The notes below the pieces were generated by a model. It had not been told where the DNA came from. It searched no databases and saw nothing but the letters and a program-made list of their open reading frames with translations. Both the position numbers and the translations under genes were made by a program. A stretch of 64,000 nt of DNA, from assembly GCA_026168455.1 (NCBI GenBank), contig CM047428.1, positions 37,811,546-37,875,545 on the forward strand. The letters are read 5' to 3'. The first letter of the stretch is position 1, and the number at the start of each line of letters is the position of its first letter. Shown in pieces: positions 44,136-56,489 of the stretch. The DNA is from Theocolax elegans. Lineage: Eukaryota; Arthropoda; Insecta; Hymenoptera; Cerocephalidae.

Positions 44136-45895
44136 TCGCCAGGGGTGGTATACAGATCACGTAAGTAAGGACCACGTTACACTCTTTAAAATATTTTGGT
44201 AGGGTCAGAGGTCAATTCTTGTGCAAATTCTTGAGCGAATTGAACAGAGCGCCTATTGCGCAAAAAAGGCTTTGCGCGCTGGGGGACTTCGCGCATTAGT
44301 TTAATGCTATCTACATTGTATGTCACTTAAATGATAATTGGTGACACCCACCCACACATTCACATACAACCGCACGATTTTATTTAAAAACCTCAGTGGT
44401 GTCGGTACGTCGGAGGCTATTCACGAGGCGAACTACACGTGTAGTCGCGACGATGGTGTCGGCCATGTTGTCGTCTGCGATGCGCGGTGCCAGGTTGATG
44501 CGAGTTATCACCTGGGGAAATTATGCTCTGTCTTTATCGCTAACCTAATAATGAGCGACAGAGATGGATATATGATACCCTGTATTTAGAACTCGTGAAG
44601 TTTATTATAGATCGTGTAAATAATGGAATTAATTGAATCGCGACGGTTAATCGTATTAATACATTATTCTTATTTTGTTATATCGTATATCTAAATAATT
44701 AAGCATAAATTATGGTATAATTATGATAGTAAACAATAACCGTATTACGATTAAATGATTAGTTACGATTGATTGTGTTTAATATATGGGAATTTTATTA
44801 GTTTAATGGAAGACAGTTGTTAATTTTAGTTCATAATGATTATATATAATTATTCATAATTTAATGTATAACTAAGGGTTCATATTTTCGCACAGTTTGT
44901 TGGAGATATGAATTATCGGCGAATAGTGGTATGATTGAGCCTTTCGCGTATGCGAACTGTGGGCAGCGATGCAACCTATGCTGCGCTTGAAATTTAAGAT
45001 GCACCTCCACGAGTAGAAAGTACGAGTGGAGGGTATATTCTTATGCGTATCTAGACCGTAGAGGTGAAGGCTACGTGTTGAGTATTAGGAGGTGTCTGCA
45101 ATGAATACTTGCACTCACCTAATAAATGTTTTCAATTTTCACCCGCGCTGACATATAGTTGCGACGTCGTAATTATTCGACACATGTCGAGGATTATCCA
45201 ATCAACGATTTTCATCCATTGAGGGATCGTGAGTGGGGAAAGCGTTGGTGCTTGAATAAAACTAACGAGATCCCGCGATATCGTCCTTGTATTACCCGGA
45301 TACCGAACGAGGTACGTCCAAGATCTTGAGCAGTGGTATGGAAAAACGGTCAATCATGTTGAGAATTCCGGCAATTGAATTTAGTTGCTATTAGTATCTT
45401 GCCGTTTCATTGAGTTTATTATTCGTCTAATTATCATCTACTGCACTGCCCTGATAACTCACGCCGATCGGCAGTGCAACCAGGTGCGTGCGGCAGATTA
45501 ATTGACAGTGGCGGAACGGTGGAAGTTCGACGCTGTACCTAACTGGTGCGCGAGAACTTAACCGACGCCATTTAACCGTTTCGCAAAATAGCAGGCACCA
45601 CGTTTCCCTTTTGATTAGTGAAATACCGCGTTGAGGTGAATTTTGGTATTTACGGGATTGTCGGTCTACAATCTTCCGTCGGTTTACATTTTTTCTAATT
45701 TAATTAATTAACTAGCAACAGATTCCTCGCTCGCTAATGCTCACTCGGTTGTATTATGACTGTTTATTTCAGATGAGTACATTTAAAATAAATACATTTA
45801 GTACATTGGATTATTAAGTTTAGAATTTTGTATTGATTATAACGTATATTATTTTAAATGTCTTCATAATGAATAGACTAATTTAAATAAATACT
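44136..45895. other. No recognisable gene
   Basis: Higher GC than the rest, suggesting a different origin. Short open frames show no homology I recognise and no splice-linked extension. A decayed LTR retrotransposon is possible, but no protein domain is visible. Confidence 0.35.
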
Positions 45896-45934
45896 TTGTA
45901 ACGTGGTATTTCGTCCTAATACCAGTTACAACGT
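45896..45934. other. Perfect-looking 14-bp hairpin
   Basis: TTGTAACGTGGTATT and AATACCAGTTACAA pair with one mismatch around a 6-base loop. TGTAAC at its start resembles an LTR terminus. Confidence 0.5.
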
Positions 45935-46489
45935 GACCGTTATATTAAAATAAATAAATGAGTATTTATTCCGAAATATTACACGGAGTTGCCCGACAAT
46001 GAATAACGGGGCGTTCTCCCGGTCGCGTGGTATATACGCGGCAAGCAGGGGCTGCCCCCGTGCTCGCCCCGCGCAGTACCTAATCGGTTTCGATAGCACC
46101 GGTGTGCTACCGAACAAACATACGTGCACACACACTCAACACACGCTAATGGTATACCGACTAATGTCGGGTACTTATCGGGCTGGTTTATCCATAGGTC
46201 CTGGTATGCGTCGGCGCCCCGACGTCTGCTGGCCGGTGGAGTCGGCCCGGTTTCCCGTCGTCCTCGACGGTGATCTGCAGGTGCGGCCTGATGCTGCGGC
46301 GATTCGCCTACCTCGGGGAACACTCAACCCGAGGTATCTGGTCCTTCGCACTGCACTTACACGAACTCACGAGCACTCGCGTACGGCTTCCCGGAGCACG
46401 GACGAACCGGTCCGGTACTTCCCGTGGCGCGCGGAACTAGACGTGACGATGTGTAAAAGAAGATGCTGTCGCGGTCAAGACCGGCAGCG
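45935..46489. other. GC-rich region without an assignable gene
   Basis: Open on both strands only because of composition. The plus frame 45999-46619 gives no motif and crosses an AC-repeat. Confidence 0.35.
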
Positions 46490-46640
46490 TACTGAGCTTT
46501 TCGGGAATTGTCGCATTCCCGAAAAGTATCTAACACACACACACAATAACAATTGTATATATGGATGCTCGCACACATCCTCGGTCGTCGACATAAACAC
46601 GCGTGTTTCGTGGCCTTGAAGAGGCAACGCACGAAACAAT
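46490..46640. other. Cluster of DNA hairpins
   Basis: CTTTTCGGGAAT (46497-46508) pairs perfectly with ATTCCCGAAAAG (46515-46526). AAACACGCGTGTTT (46595-46608) is a perfect palindrome. TGTTTCGTG (46604-46612) pairs with CACGAAACA (46630-46638). Three secondary-structure elements in 150 bp. Confidence 0.7.
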
Positions 46641-48149
46641 AACAACGTGCGAGATTTTAAGATATAATATTTAATACATACTACGAAATAATATAATACA
46701 TTAAGTATTATTTATTTCATTGCAACGACGTCTCGTCGCAACTTATTTATTAAAAGCTGGCATTAATAGTCTTATGTTTAAAGTTTAACAGCAGTTTTCC
46801 ATTTTATTAATTTGAATATTATATTATCAATACATAAACATAGTAATAACATTTTAATGCTACCATAATCTTAAATAAATTTTCAATATTATATTCTTAC
46901 GCAATGCATAAAATATGAGCACTGTACATAATCATATCATTTACTTTTGATTCATTTACTCTCATAGGTATGTGACAAGGAAACTGCTGTTTTTTAAATA
47001 TAAGCAGTAAAAATTGTAAATAGGAAATGTTAATCTCTCTGGATAAATAATATCTGGACTCAAAGGAACGAATATGAATTTACTATGGCTATTATTCTGT
47101 CCACGATTATTTGTATTTTTTAATAACTTAATATTATTTAAGTCAATAAAACCACATTTGAAATATATAATTTTTCCTTAGTGTTTTATTTTTAAATCGA
47201 CGAATTTATAAGTCTGTCAATAATGTAAAGTAGTATAGTTTCATAGCTCTCTGGTCTCGAAATTAAGCACTTTTTGATTAAAATTTTTGAATAAAAACTT
47301 ATTTTGATTGTTTAAAATCCTCCTGTTTCAAACCAATTCATCTACAATTTTTAGAATAACTTATAACGATTAAGTTTAAAAAAACATTTTTTATATAAGG
47401 TAACAAATTCAAAATGACGTCTTAAAAGTGAAAACAAAATTAAAAAATGTAAATTCCTATATAACTATAACTTTGTATAAAACAATTATGTTTAATATGC
47501 AAAAATTGATAAATATTGTGAAATTATAGAAATATATATATTTACATTCGCAAATAGTTTTTTTTCTTAACGGCAGTGGCAAAATTTCTTATAAAGTAGC
47601 ATAGTAACTATAGTTTTATTACATATAATTATAATTTGTATATAAATGCACCTTCCTCGCAAATACTGATTTTTATAATGCACTCATAAAAATGTCGGTA
47701 TTTAATAAAATCTATATAAGAATTGCCATTATGAAATTATGTGCCATGTAAACTATCCAATTTTCAGGTGAGAGGGGGGGGGGTGCTATTTGAATGGCAC
47801 TGTTAGCGTAATATTTTATACATAGATACATATAAATACAATTAGCTGTAAGATTTGAAGAAATTTAAGTATTTAAATAATAATTTTAAATACCTATTTA
47901 TACTTTATTGGATGCAAGAGTTGTGCTTTTGGACGGTGTATACAACGAAAACTTGATGTCCTTTTCTGTATTACAAGTCCTGTCAAACTCGGGGTCACTC
48001 CGATTATTCGAAAATAGTTAATGGCACTGGTTCTGTAAAATATATTTATGCTTCCAGCGTTAGCCAACATATAATTGTTGTTATCCGACTCTTACGGCGA
48101 GGACGTGCTGGTAAGGTATACATTTCAAGAATCATATTTTTTTGTTGTA
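46641..48149. other. AT-rich, gene-less stretch
   Basis: Contains a G-run (47772-47781). No conserved frame or repeat recognised. Confidence 0.35.
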
Positions 48150-48815
48150 AATCCCATTTTTTAGAGCTACAGTTAATTATGTGGTGGAATATGTATTGTA
48201 GCCGACTGTTAATAATTTTTTACATCTTTCAGCGAAAACATTTATTAAGATACGCCAATCATGATATGAAATTCGTCATAAAGATTTTCAGCGCATGCTT
48301 ATCTAATGATGCTGCAGCCGTTTTTAGTTTATTTTTCATTTGGTTTTTAATGTTTTATAACTTTCAGGGTTTCAGAAGTTTCATTATAATTTCTATTTTT
48401 TTCAATAATTGATGTGATAGGTATACATTTTTTACTCATTTTTACTCATTTACAATATTATAATTTGCAGCCGGTTTTCAATCATATTTTAACGATTTAC
48501 AGCGCAAACATTTTTAATTATTTAATATTCTTAATTTTAATGTTTCAGTATAGTAGTAATATTTCAATATTTTTTCTCATATTTTCAAATTTAAAAATTT
48601 TTTTTTATAATTGATGTAATAAGAATAAATTTTATTTATTACTTACAATATTATATGTTGCAGCCGAGTTCCAATCAAATTTTAACGATTTCCAGTGCAA
48701 ACATTTATTAATTATTTTATATCTTTAATTTCAACAATTTAGTAGTCGTAATATTTCAATTTTTTTCACATACTTCCAATATTTTATATACATTTTTTTG
48801 TAATATTTACAATGT
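48150..48815 (+). repeat. Degenerate tandem repeat, ~190-240-bp units
   Basis: Three units share GCAGCCG.GTTCCAATC-type, AACGATTTACAGCGCAAACA and TAATATTTCAAT..TTTTTC motifs (near 48210, 48470 and 48665). Confidence 0.6.
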
Positions 48816-48871
48816 TTCTTGAAATATTATGTTTTTAGTGTAAATATTGTGTTTGTTCTTGAATTTATCAC

Positions 48872-48900
48872 TAGCAAAAATGCTCGCTTCGCTCGCAGTT
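48872..48900 (-). other. Helitron-like 3' end motif, second copy
   Basis: CTAGCAAAAATGCTCGCTTC followed by GCTCGC on the plus strand matches the motif at 19655-19682. Only the motif is shared, not the flanks. Confidence 0.35.
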
Positions 48901-49737
48901 AAATAGTATTGTTAACATAATAATTCTTTACCATCAAATTACATGTAATGTAATATTCAAAAAATTACTTTTTAAAATCTATTTAGTAAAATAATTTATA
49001 GTACTAGTAATTAAATAAATATTACAATTATATAATTTGTTGGGATAAATCCGTAATAATTAATAGAAGAATGATCATTTTTACTATTTATATCATTAAC
49101 AATTTTTGTTATTCCCAATAATTAATTCTAATATTATTATTTACGATAATACCTGATAAACTTTATATAATTCATAATAGACCGATTCATATTAATAAAT
49201 TATTAATTATAACATTCCAATTAGAATTTAAAATACCACATGTACTAGGATGACAAATATTAGAAGTTCAAATAGAAATAACGATTTGTTTTTACAATTT
49301 TTGATATATTGTTTACTTATATATATATATCCCCATTAAAAAATCTCACTGGAGATCTCAGATCATATCCCAGGTAAGATGTCATACCAAAAACTCATTT
49401 CAGCAATTTTTCGTTCATTACACGTTTTAAACCTTCTTATGTCGATTGATAACTTATTTAAGTGGGTATCATACTCAATTACAAATACAAATTTCGCACC
49501 AGAAAATAGCAGACGAAAAAACCACTAATTTACTTATAACAATTAATAAAAACAAATTTACGCAAAATCAGGAGTTAGTTGCCCTCCGTTATGTAATTAT
49601 CTATCATTTTACAAAGCTTCAAGTTATTATAACAACATGTCGCCGAGAAAACCTTGAAAAATGCAAAATTCTTATAATTTCTAGTATGAAAAATAAAATT
49701 TAACTCTTCAGACAGTTTCGAAATTTCAATGAAAACA
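48901..49737. other. AT-rich, gene-less stretch
   Basis: No recognised gene. A weak 85-codon frame at 49446-49703 lacks any domain signature. Confidence 0.35.
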
Positions 49738-49740
49738 GCT

Positions 49741-49772
49741 TCAGCCCGGATTTGAACCGGGACCTAGCTCTT
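49741..49772 (-). ncRNA. tRNA 3'-half relic
   Basis: On the minus strand GGTCCCGGTTCAAATCCGGG forms a T-arm (CCCGG TTCAAAT CCGGG). No D-arm or anticodon arm is recognisable. Upstream on that strand is CT microsatellite. Confidence 0.55.
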
Positions 49773-49774
49773 AC

Positions 49775-50539
49775 TCTCGCACTCTATTACTCTAACTTTC
49801 GTTTTCTCTCTATCTCTCATTCTCTCTATCTCTCATTCTCTCTATCTCTCATTCTCTCTATCTCTCATTCTCTCTCTCATTCTCTCTCTCTTCCTTACAC
49901 AGACTCTCATTCTCACTCTCGCACTCCTTCACTCTCCCTCATTCTTACTCGCTCTGTACCTCTCGTTCTCTGTCTCTATCTCTCATTCTCTCTCTCTCAT
50001 TCTGTCTCTCTCTCTCTCTCATTTTCTCTGAGAGATAGAGAGAGAATGAAAGATAGCGAGAAAGAGAGAGAGAATAAGAGAGAGAATGATAGATAGAGAG
50101 AAAGAGAGAGAATAAGAGAGAGTGAATGAAAGATAGAGAGAAAGAGAGAGAATAAGAGAGAGTGAATAAAAGATAGAGAGAAAGAGAGAGAGAATAAGAA
50201 AGAGTGAATGGGAGATAGAGAGCGAGAGCGAGAATGAGAGAGAGAGTGATAGGGTGCGAGAGTGGGAGCGAGTAATAATGAGGAACTGTGAGAGGGAGAG
50301 AGTGAGTAAGAATGAGGGAGTGTGAGGGAGAGAGAGGGAGAGTTAGGGAGACAGAGAGAGAGAGTGAGGGAGAGAGATAGAGAATGGGTAAGAGATTGAG
50401 AGGGAGAGAATGAGATAGATAAAGAGAAAGAATGAGAGATAAAGAGAGAAAGAGAGAGAGAATCAGATAGATAAAGAGAGAGAATAAGAGATAAAGAGAG
50501 ATAGAGAGAGAGAATGATACATGAAAGGAGAGATGGAGA
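49775..50539. repeat. CT/GA microsatellite block 1
   Basis: A TCTC-rich half (to about 50030) meets a GAGA-rich half, a natural inverted repeat. The part 50240-50340 is repeated at 53335-53440 (GATAGGGTGCGAGAGTGGGA). Long open frames here are low-complexity artefacts. Confidence 0.9.
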
Positions 50540-52509
50540 GAGATTGATTGATTGAAGTATTTATTGAGTAGTTGGTGCTACGCCCCGTATACACAGCGAT
50601 AGGTTATGGAAACGCATAATAAAATCAAATAATGTCTTACAAAGCAAATTAAAATACAAGTATAGAAAAAAAAAATAAATAAATAACGCATTAAATATAA
50701 ACAAAATAAATTAAAATAAAATAACATAATAAATAAAAATCTCAATAACAATGTAACAACGTAAATAAAATAAAAATAAACATAACAAATAGTAATTAAA
50801 AATATAATAACAATAATACAATAACAATATCAGGCAAAGCTTATGCATAAGGCAAAAAACGCTAAAACGCTAAAACGCAAAAACGCTAAAACGGTAAGAC
50901 GCAAAAACGCTAAAACGCTGGCAAGGGAGGGCAGATGATGCTCTCGCGACAGACTCTCAGCTCCCATGCCTGTCGATCAAGCTCGTGAAGATGTATCAAG
51001 AGGGATGATTTAAACGAGGACAATGCTAAGGGATCAAAATCAGTGATAGGCAGATGATTAATGAGTTTAGTGGCTGTAATGACAAATGAATTGTTTAAAG
51101 CTTCTGTCCTGGGAGGAAGAAAGGAAAGGGAAACAGGAGGGTGACGTGAGGATGATCGAACAGAAAGATGATTATTAGATCTTAATGTGAAATGTGAGGC
51201 TAAGTATGTGGGCGAATTATGAGCTATGATATTATAGGCACATGACCCAATGAAAAATGCTCTTCTAGGTTCAACCGACAGCCACCCCAATTCAAGACGA
51301 AACGGAGTCACATGACCTCTCCATGGTATGTTGCCCCACACAAAGCGGACACATGCATTCAAAAGTCGTTGTAGTTTTAAATTCTTAGAATTATCCAGAT
51401 TATCATATACAGCGCAGGCGTAGTCAAAGTGAGGGAAAACCAGAGTTTCCACCAAGTATTTTCTAGTCTGACGTGAGAGAGCACGCTTTAAAAAGCGAAG
51501 TGAGTATAATACATGGTGAACTCTTTGTGAGGTTGACGCCACCTGTCTTGACCAATCAAGCGATGGTGAGATCCACAACCCCAATGACTTAATCTCATCT
51601 GTATAACTCACGAAATCCTCGCCGATCTTTACTCTAGGAGCAGTGTGAAGGTCAATCCTAGAAATGAAGGCCTGACTACCCAGGATCATCACTCTAGTCT
51701 TATCAAGGTGTAGTTTAAGACCATTTGCTGTTGCCCAATTATAGACAGCATTAGCGTCCTCAGAAATACAATTCACACCATGGGCCAGATCAGCAGGATA
51801 ACAGGAGTGATAAATTTGTGTATCGTGCGCAAAAATCATGTGTTTAGAGTGCTTTAATACTAGTGGTAGATCATTAATAAAAACAAAGAATAATAAAGGA
51901 CCCAAAACACTCCCCTGAGGAACGCCACGAGATGTTTCACGCCAAGATGAACAAACCCCCTCCTCGTCAACAATAGCCTGGGAGCGTCCAGAAAGGTAAT
52001 GATAAAACCAGTGAATAACAGTGTCGGAACATCCCATTAATCGCAATTTATATAACAGGAGAGGGTGAGGTACTGAGTCGAATGCCTTAGCGAAATAAAA
52101 CAAGACAAGTAAAGTAATCTTCCGACTATCTATAGCTCTCCGAAAATCATCCAAGACGCCTAGCAATGCAGTTTGCGTACTATGGCCTCTACGAAAACCA
52201 GCTTGTCTTTCAATAAAAAGATTATTTGTCTCAACAAAACGTGACAGCTGGACGTGGACCAACTTTTCAAGCAATTTCGAGATTTCACATAGTTTAGCTA
52301 TGGGTCTAGTGTCCGAAGGCGAGCTCATCCTATTTGACTTGGTCAAAGGAAGCAACAATGATTTCTTCCATGAGTCAGGATAGTACCCCAACAAGAGCAA
52401 TTCGTTGAATATAAAGACTAAATGAGGAATGATATGAGGTGTAAGAAGTTTAATCATGGGCACTGAAATACCATCAGGACCAGTGGACTTAGAGGAGGCG
52501 TTGTTGATT
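50540..52509 (-). mobile_element. Non-LTR retrotransposon A, 5'-truncated
   Basis: Truncated inside the reverse transcriptase, where it joins GA microsatellite at 52509. The 3' UTR (50909-50540) ends CTCAATAAATACTTCAATCA with a (CAAT)n-type tail. A partial copy of this tail is at 59404-59515. Confidence 0.85.
50910..52509 (-). CDS. Reverse transcriptase of LINE A (open frame, catalytic residues changed)
   Basis: Open for about 533 codons. It begins within the SSKSTGPDGIS motif. It has RPIAKLCEISKLLEKL, GFRRGHSTQTALL, motif A LFYFAKAFDSV, GVPQGSVLGPLLF and motif C IFAHDTQIY, then the thumb (GLKLHLDKTRVMILG) and a C-terminal domain. Jockey/CR1-type LINEs normally have Asp where motif A has Tyr (codon 52095-52097) and F/Y-A-D-D where motif C has A-H-D (51825-51827). 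Both catalytic aspartates tested are therefore changed while the frame stays open. 5' truncation already removes the endonuclease. Confidence 0.85.
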
Positions 52510-53615
52510 TAGAGAGAGAGAGAGAGAGAGAGCGGGAGAGAGAGGGGGGGGAGAGAGATAGAGAGAGGGAATGAAAGATAGAGATTGAAAGATAGAGTGA
52601 AAGAGAGAGAGAATAAGAGAGAGAATGAAAGATAGAGAGAAAGAGAGAGAGAATAAGAGAGAGAGAATGAAAGATAGAAAGAAAGAGAGAGAGAATAAGA
52701 GAGAGAGAATAAGAAAGGGTGAATAGAAGATAGAGAGCGTGAGCCAGAATGAGAGAGAGAGAGAGTGATAGAGTGCGAAAGTGGGAGCGAGTAAGATTGA
52801 GGGAGAGCGAGGGAGTGCGAGAGTGAGAGTGAGTAATAATGAGGGACTGTGAGAGGGAGAGAGAGAGAGAATAAGTTAGAGAGATAGAGAGATAGAGAGA
52901 GAGAGATAGAGAGAGAATTATAGATGGAGAGAGAGAGAGAGAATGAGAGATAAAGAGAGAGAGAGAGAGAGAGAATAAGATAGAGAGATAGAGAGATAGA
53001 GAGAGAGAATGATAGATGGAAGGAGAGACAGAGAGAGAATAATAGATAGAGAGAGAGAGAGAAAGGGAGATTTGATTTGATTTGATAAAAACATTATTGG
53101 GCTACGGGAGTTAACCCCCAAAGTAGCACGAGTTAGAGGAGAGAGAGTGAGAGAGACAGAATGAGAGATAGAGAGAGAGAATGAAAGATAGAGAGAAAGA
53201 GAGAGAGAACAAGAGAGAGTGAATGAAAGATAGAGTGAAAGAGAGAGAATAAGAGAGAGTGAATAAAAGATAGAGAGAAAGAGAGAGAGAATAAGAAAGA
53301 GTGAATGGGAGAAGAGAGCGAGATGAGAATGAGAGAGAGAGTGATAGGGTGCGAGAGTGGGAGCGAGTAATAATGAGGGACTGTGAGAGGGAGAGAGTGA
53401 GTAAGAATGGGGGAGTGTGAGGGAGAGAGAGGGAGAGTGAGGGAGAGAGAGGGAGAGAATGAGATAGATAAAGAGAAAGAATGAGAGATAAAGAGATAGA
53501 AAGAGAGAGAGAATGAGATAGATAAAGAGAGAGAGAGAATGAGATAGATAAAGAGAGAGAATGAAAGATAGAGAGAAAGACAGAGAATAAGAGAGTGTGA
53601 ATGATAGATAGAGAG
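52510..53615. repeat. GA microsatellite block 2
   Basis: GAGA, GATA and AAAGAGA arrays. 53150-53600 is a diverged copy of 50040-50470. Around 53068-53130 a fragment GATTTGATTTGATAAAAACA with GGGCTACGGGAGTTAACCCC interrupts it, probably a LINE tail. Confidence 0.85.
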
Positions 53616-54023
53616 AAATAGAGATAGATAGATAGATAGATATATGTTTATTTGTAGATCACAAAATGGTAAAATACAATATAAAATATATGTAATAATA
53701 CAAGTCATTTCACGTAAAATGATATCACAGTCAAAATGTATAAAATAAAAATAGTAATATCACAGACGTATGTAAGAATACAGCGAATATCACAGTAAGT
53801 CAATTTATAATAATAAAAATAAAAACAGCGGTCAATACATCTATCAGTCGTTTGATAAAAATAAACACATAATACAAAAGTAAAATTGAACATCACATTC
53901 CCAATCATACTTAATTTTGTCATTCACTCAAATTCATCCCATAAATACATTCACTCATAAAATAGGTGTATATGGGACGAAACTAGTAAATTAAATAAAT
54001 TAACATGAAATGACAATAACGCA

Positions 54024-56435
54024 CTAATCTATTGCCAGAAGGTGCCCCCTAATGGCCGTCTTAAAGTCTCTAAGAGACGATAAGTTCCTAATCTCTGCCG
54101 GCAGTGAGTTCCATAGATGCGCACCCTGAACCTGCAAAGAGCGTTTACCAGTTTCAGTGCGCATCACAGGAGGCATCAGTTCTCTAGGTGGACCCCTCAC
54201 ATTGCCTCTGGGAACATATCTGAGGAATAAATTCTCCAGATATTGTGGAACATGCATTGGTATCAATTTGTACATCAGTACGGCCATAAAGTAACACCTC
54301 CTTGAATCCGTACGGAGCCAACCAAGAGACTCCCTGTGAGGGGTCACATGATCATCCCTCCTAACACCACACACATAGCGAATAAACGAATTCTGTAGCG
54401 TCTGTAGTCTGTTATGAATCTCCTGCGAAGCATCCAGCACAAGTATTGAACAATAATCAAGATGCGGGAAAAGCAAGGCCTCAGCAAGTCGCTTACGCAA
54501 AATCTCATTTGTATATTTGCTGAAAAAACGCAGACTATACAAGACTCTATTTATTAGAATCTAGGGTAACCCCCAGACTCAAAACGGTATCACTGAATGG
54601 AATGCGGACACCATCACCAAGCTCTATATGAGGCCGATCATCATTATAAAATTCAGAACAGTATGTACGGCACCCAAACAGAATCGCTTGTGTTTTAGAG
54701 CTGTTGAGCCTTAGTAAGGCATCCGCAGCCCACCTCGACAAGCAACTTGCGACATTCCGAAGCCTCGCCAGTCCCCCATCAAGATCATCAAACGGTGTCT
54801 GAATATATATCCTGAAGATATATATAGCCTGAAGATCATCAGCGTAAAGTATGTACTGGACACCCGCAGAAGTAAGTACTTCACGTAAGTCATTGATATA
54901 CAAACAAAAGAGAAAAGGCCCCAGGACCGACCCCTGTGGGACCCCTAAGTTTGTTGCAATCCATGGTGAGACATCATCTGAAGAAATGACCGCCTGTTTG
55001 CGGCATGAAAAATAAGAATTTATCCACAATAAAGCAGATCTAGAGAAACCCATGAGTTGCAACCGGCGTAGTAATCGAGTTGGAGAGATACAGTCAAATG
55101 CCTTACTGAAGTCAAACAGCAACAGCAAGGTCACTAATTTTTTATCAATTCCTACTCGTATATCCTCAGTCAGTTTTAGTAAGGCTGTCTCTGTCGAGCT
55201 GTAGGACCTGAAACCGGTCTGCAGCGGGTCCAACAACGAGTGTTTTTCAAGATACTCTCTCATTTGCTGCAGAGCAATCTTTTCCAGCACCTTAGACAGA
55301 AAACTCAAAAGTGCTATTGGGCGAAAATCAGAAGGAGAAGATGGTGTTTTGCACTTCTTTAGCGGTATAATGTGAGCTTTCTGCCATAGCGCCGGAAAGA
55401 TACTTCCGGATAAGGAAGAGTTGAACAGCCTCACAAGGAGATTCCCAATCAATGGTAAAGCCTTTATTATTACACTCTGCGGAATGCCATCTGGCCCCCG
55501 CGCTTGTGAAGAAAAATGCGAAATCGCCAGTATTACATCAGCAATGCTGATTTTGTGGAAATTAAATCCCCTTTCATCAGCACTCTGAATGATCAACCGA
55601 CGCTCCGCAGAATCCTCTACAGAAGAGACCGACACACCCGCAAAGTGCCTATTCAAATCCTCCAATGAGAAACCACTCAACTCCTCCTGTTTCCCAGGAA
55701 GAAGTCCTAGGTTGCGCAGTTCCCTCCAGATATTGTGGTTTGAGAGAGCATCAAAAATTCTATTATGATAAAAAACTGTCTTTTTAGTCTCAGTCATTTC
55801 GTCAACATTTTGTCTTAGCGTCAGAAATTCGTCATATAGTCTAATGTCTCCGGTGCGTGTATAACGTCTGAAAAGTGCATTGCATGTACGCTGGAGTTGG
55901 TATAACTCTGCATCCATGTAAGCTGGCTTTAATTTCGATGTTTTCAGTGTTTTTATCGGAGCAAGTTTATCAATTGCCTTAGTAAGATTACCGCAGAGAC
56001 ACTCCAGCGCATGCTCAACAGTAAAGTCTGTATCGTCAAAGGGCGACCAATCACAAAGTTGCAGCACTTTCATAAGCTGCTTCTCAGAGATTTTCTTAAA
56101 ATCTCTGTAGACTATATTTTTAGGAGTTGAACTTAAAATCCTGTTATAAGCAATTGAAACAGAAATAATGTTATGCCCATTGTGAAAGGTCGCTGGTACA
56201 TTGTTTGAGATTTCAAACCATCTCTTAAATATAAGGCCACTCTGCCACCCAAAACATTTCTATCCTGTCTGACTACTGAGTAACCTTTAATCTTGATGAT
56301 ATGATCCTCCACTTTAGAGTCCAACTTGGACTCAGCAACACCAAAGAAATCAAAGGAGGGATAATCATATAGAAACTGACGAGTCTGCCCAATGTGAGCC
56401 CTAAGAGAGTTAACATTGAGAAAACCCGCCCTCAA
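54024..56435 (-). pseudogene. LINE B ORF2: endonuclease fragment, reverse transcriptase
   Basis: The N-terminus MRAGFLNVNSLRAHIGQTRQ and FDFFGVAESKLD is the start of an AP-type endonuclease. After GGRVALYLRDGL the remaining ~120 residues are missing. Then comes a 508-codon open frame with ARGPDGIPQSVI, FRPIALLSFLSKVLEKI, motif A LFDFSKAFDCI, GVPQGSVLGPFLF and motif C YILYADDLQ, both catalytic regions intact. A stop and deletion at 54547 removes about 30 residues before VLYSLRFFSKY and the C-terminal domain (to 54024). RT catalytic residues are present, unlike in LINE A. Confidence 0.85.
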
Positions 56436-56489
56436 CCTACCCGAAGAACCATGTTTATGACTAGGCTCTCCAGTACTATCTCGTTGCAG

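Noticed and set aside
44338..44589. 83-codon plus-strand frame
   Set aside because: No domain, no splice partners, isolated in gene-less sequence.
45999..46619. 206-codon plus-strand open frame
   Set aside because: GC-rich composition and an AC microsatellite explain the openness. No motif, no start context, no homologue recognised.
47245..47280. CTGGTCTCGAAATTAAGCAC resembling 5S rRNA
   Set aside because: Only about 15 bases are similar and boxes beyond AAGC are missing, unlike the clear match at 43334.
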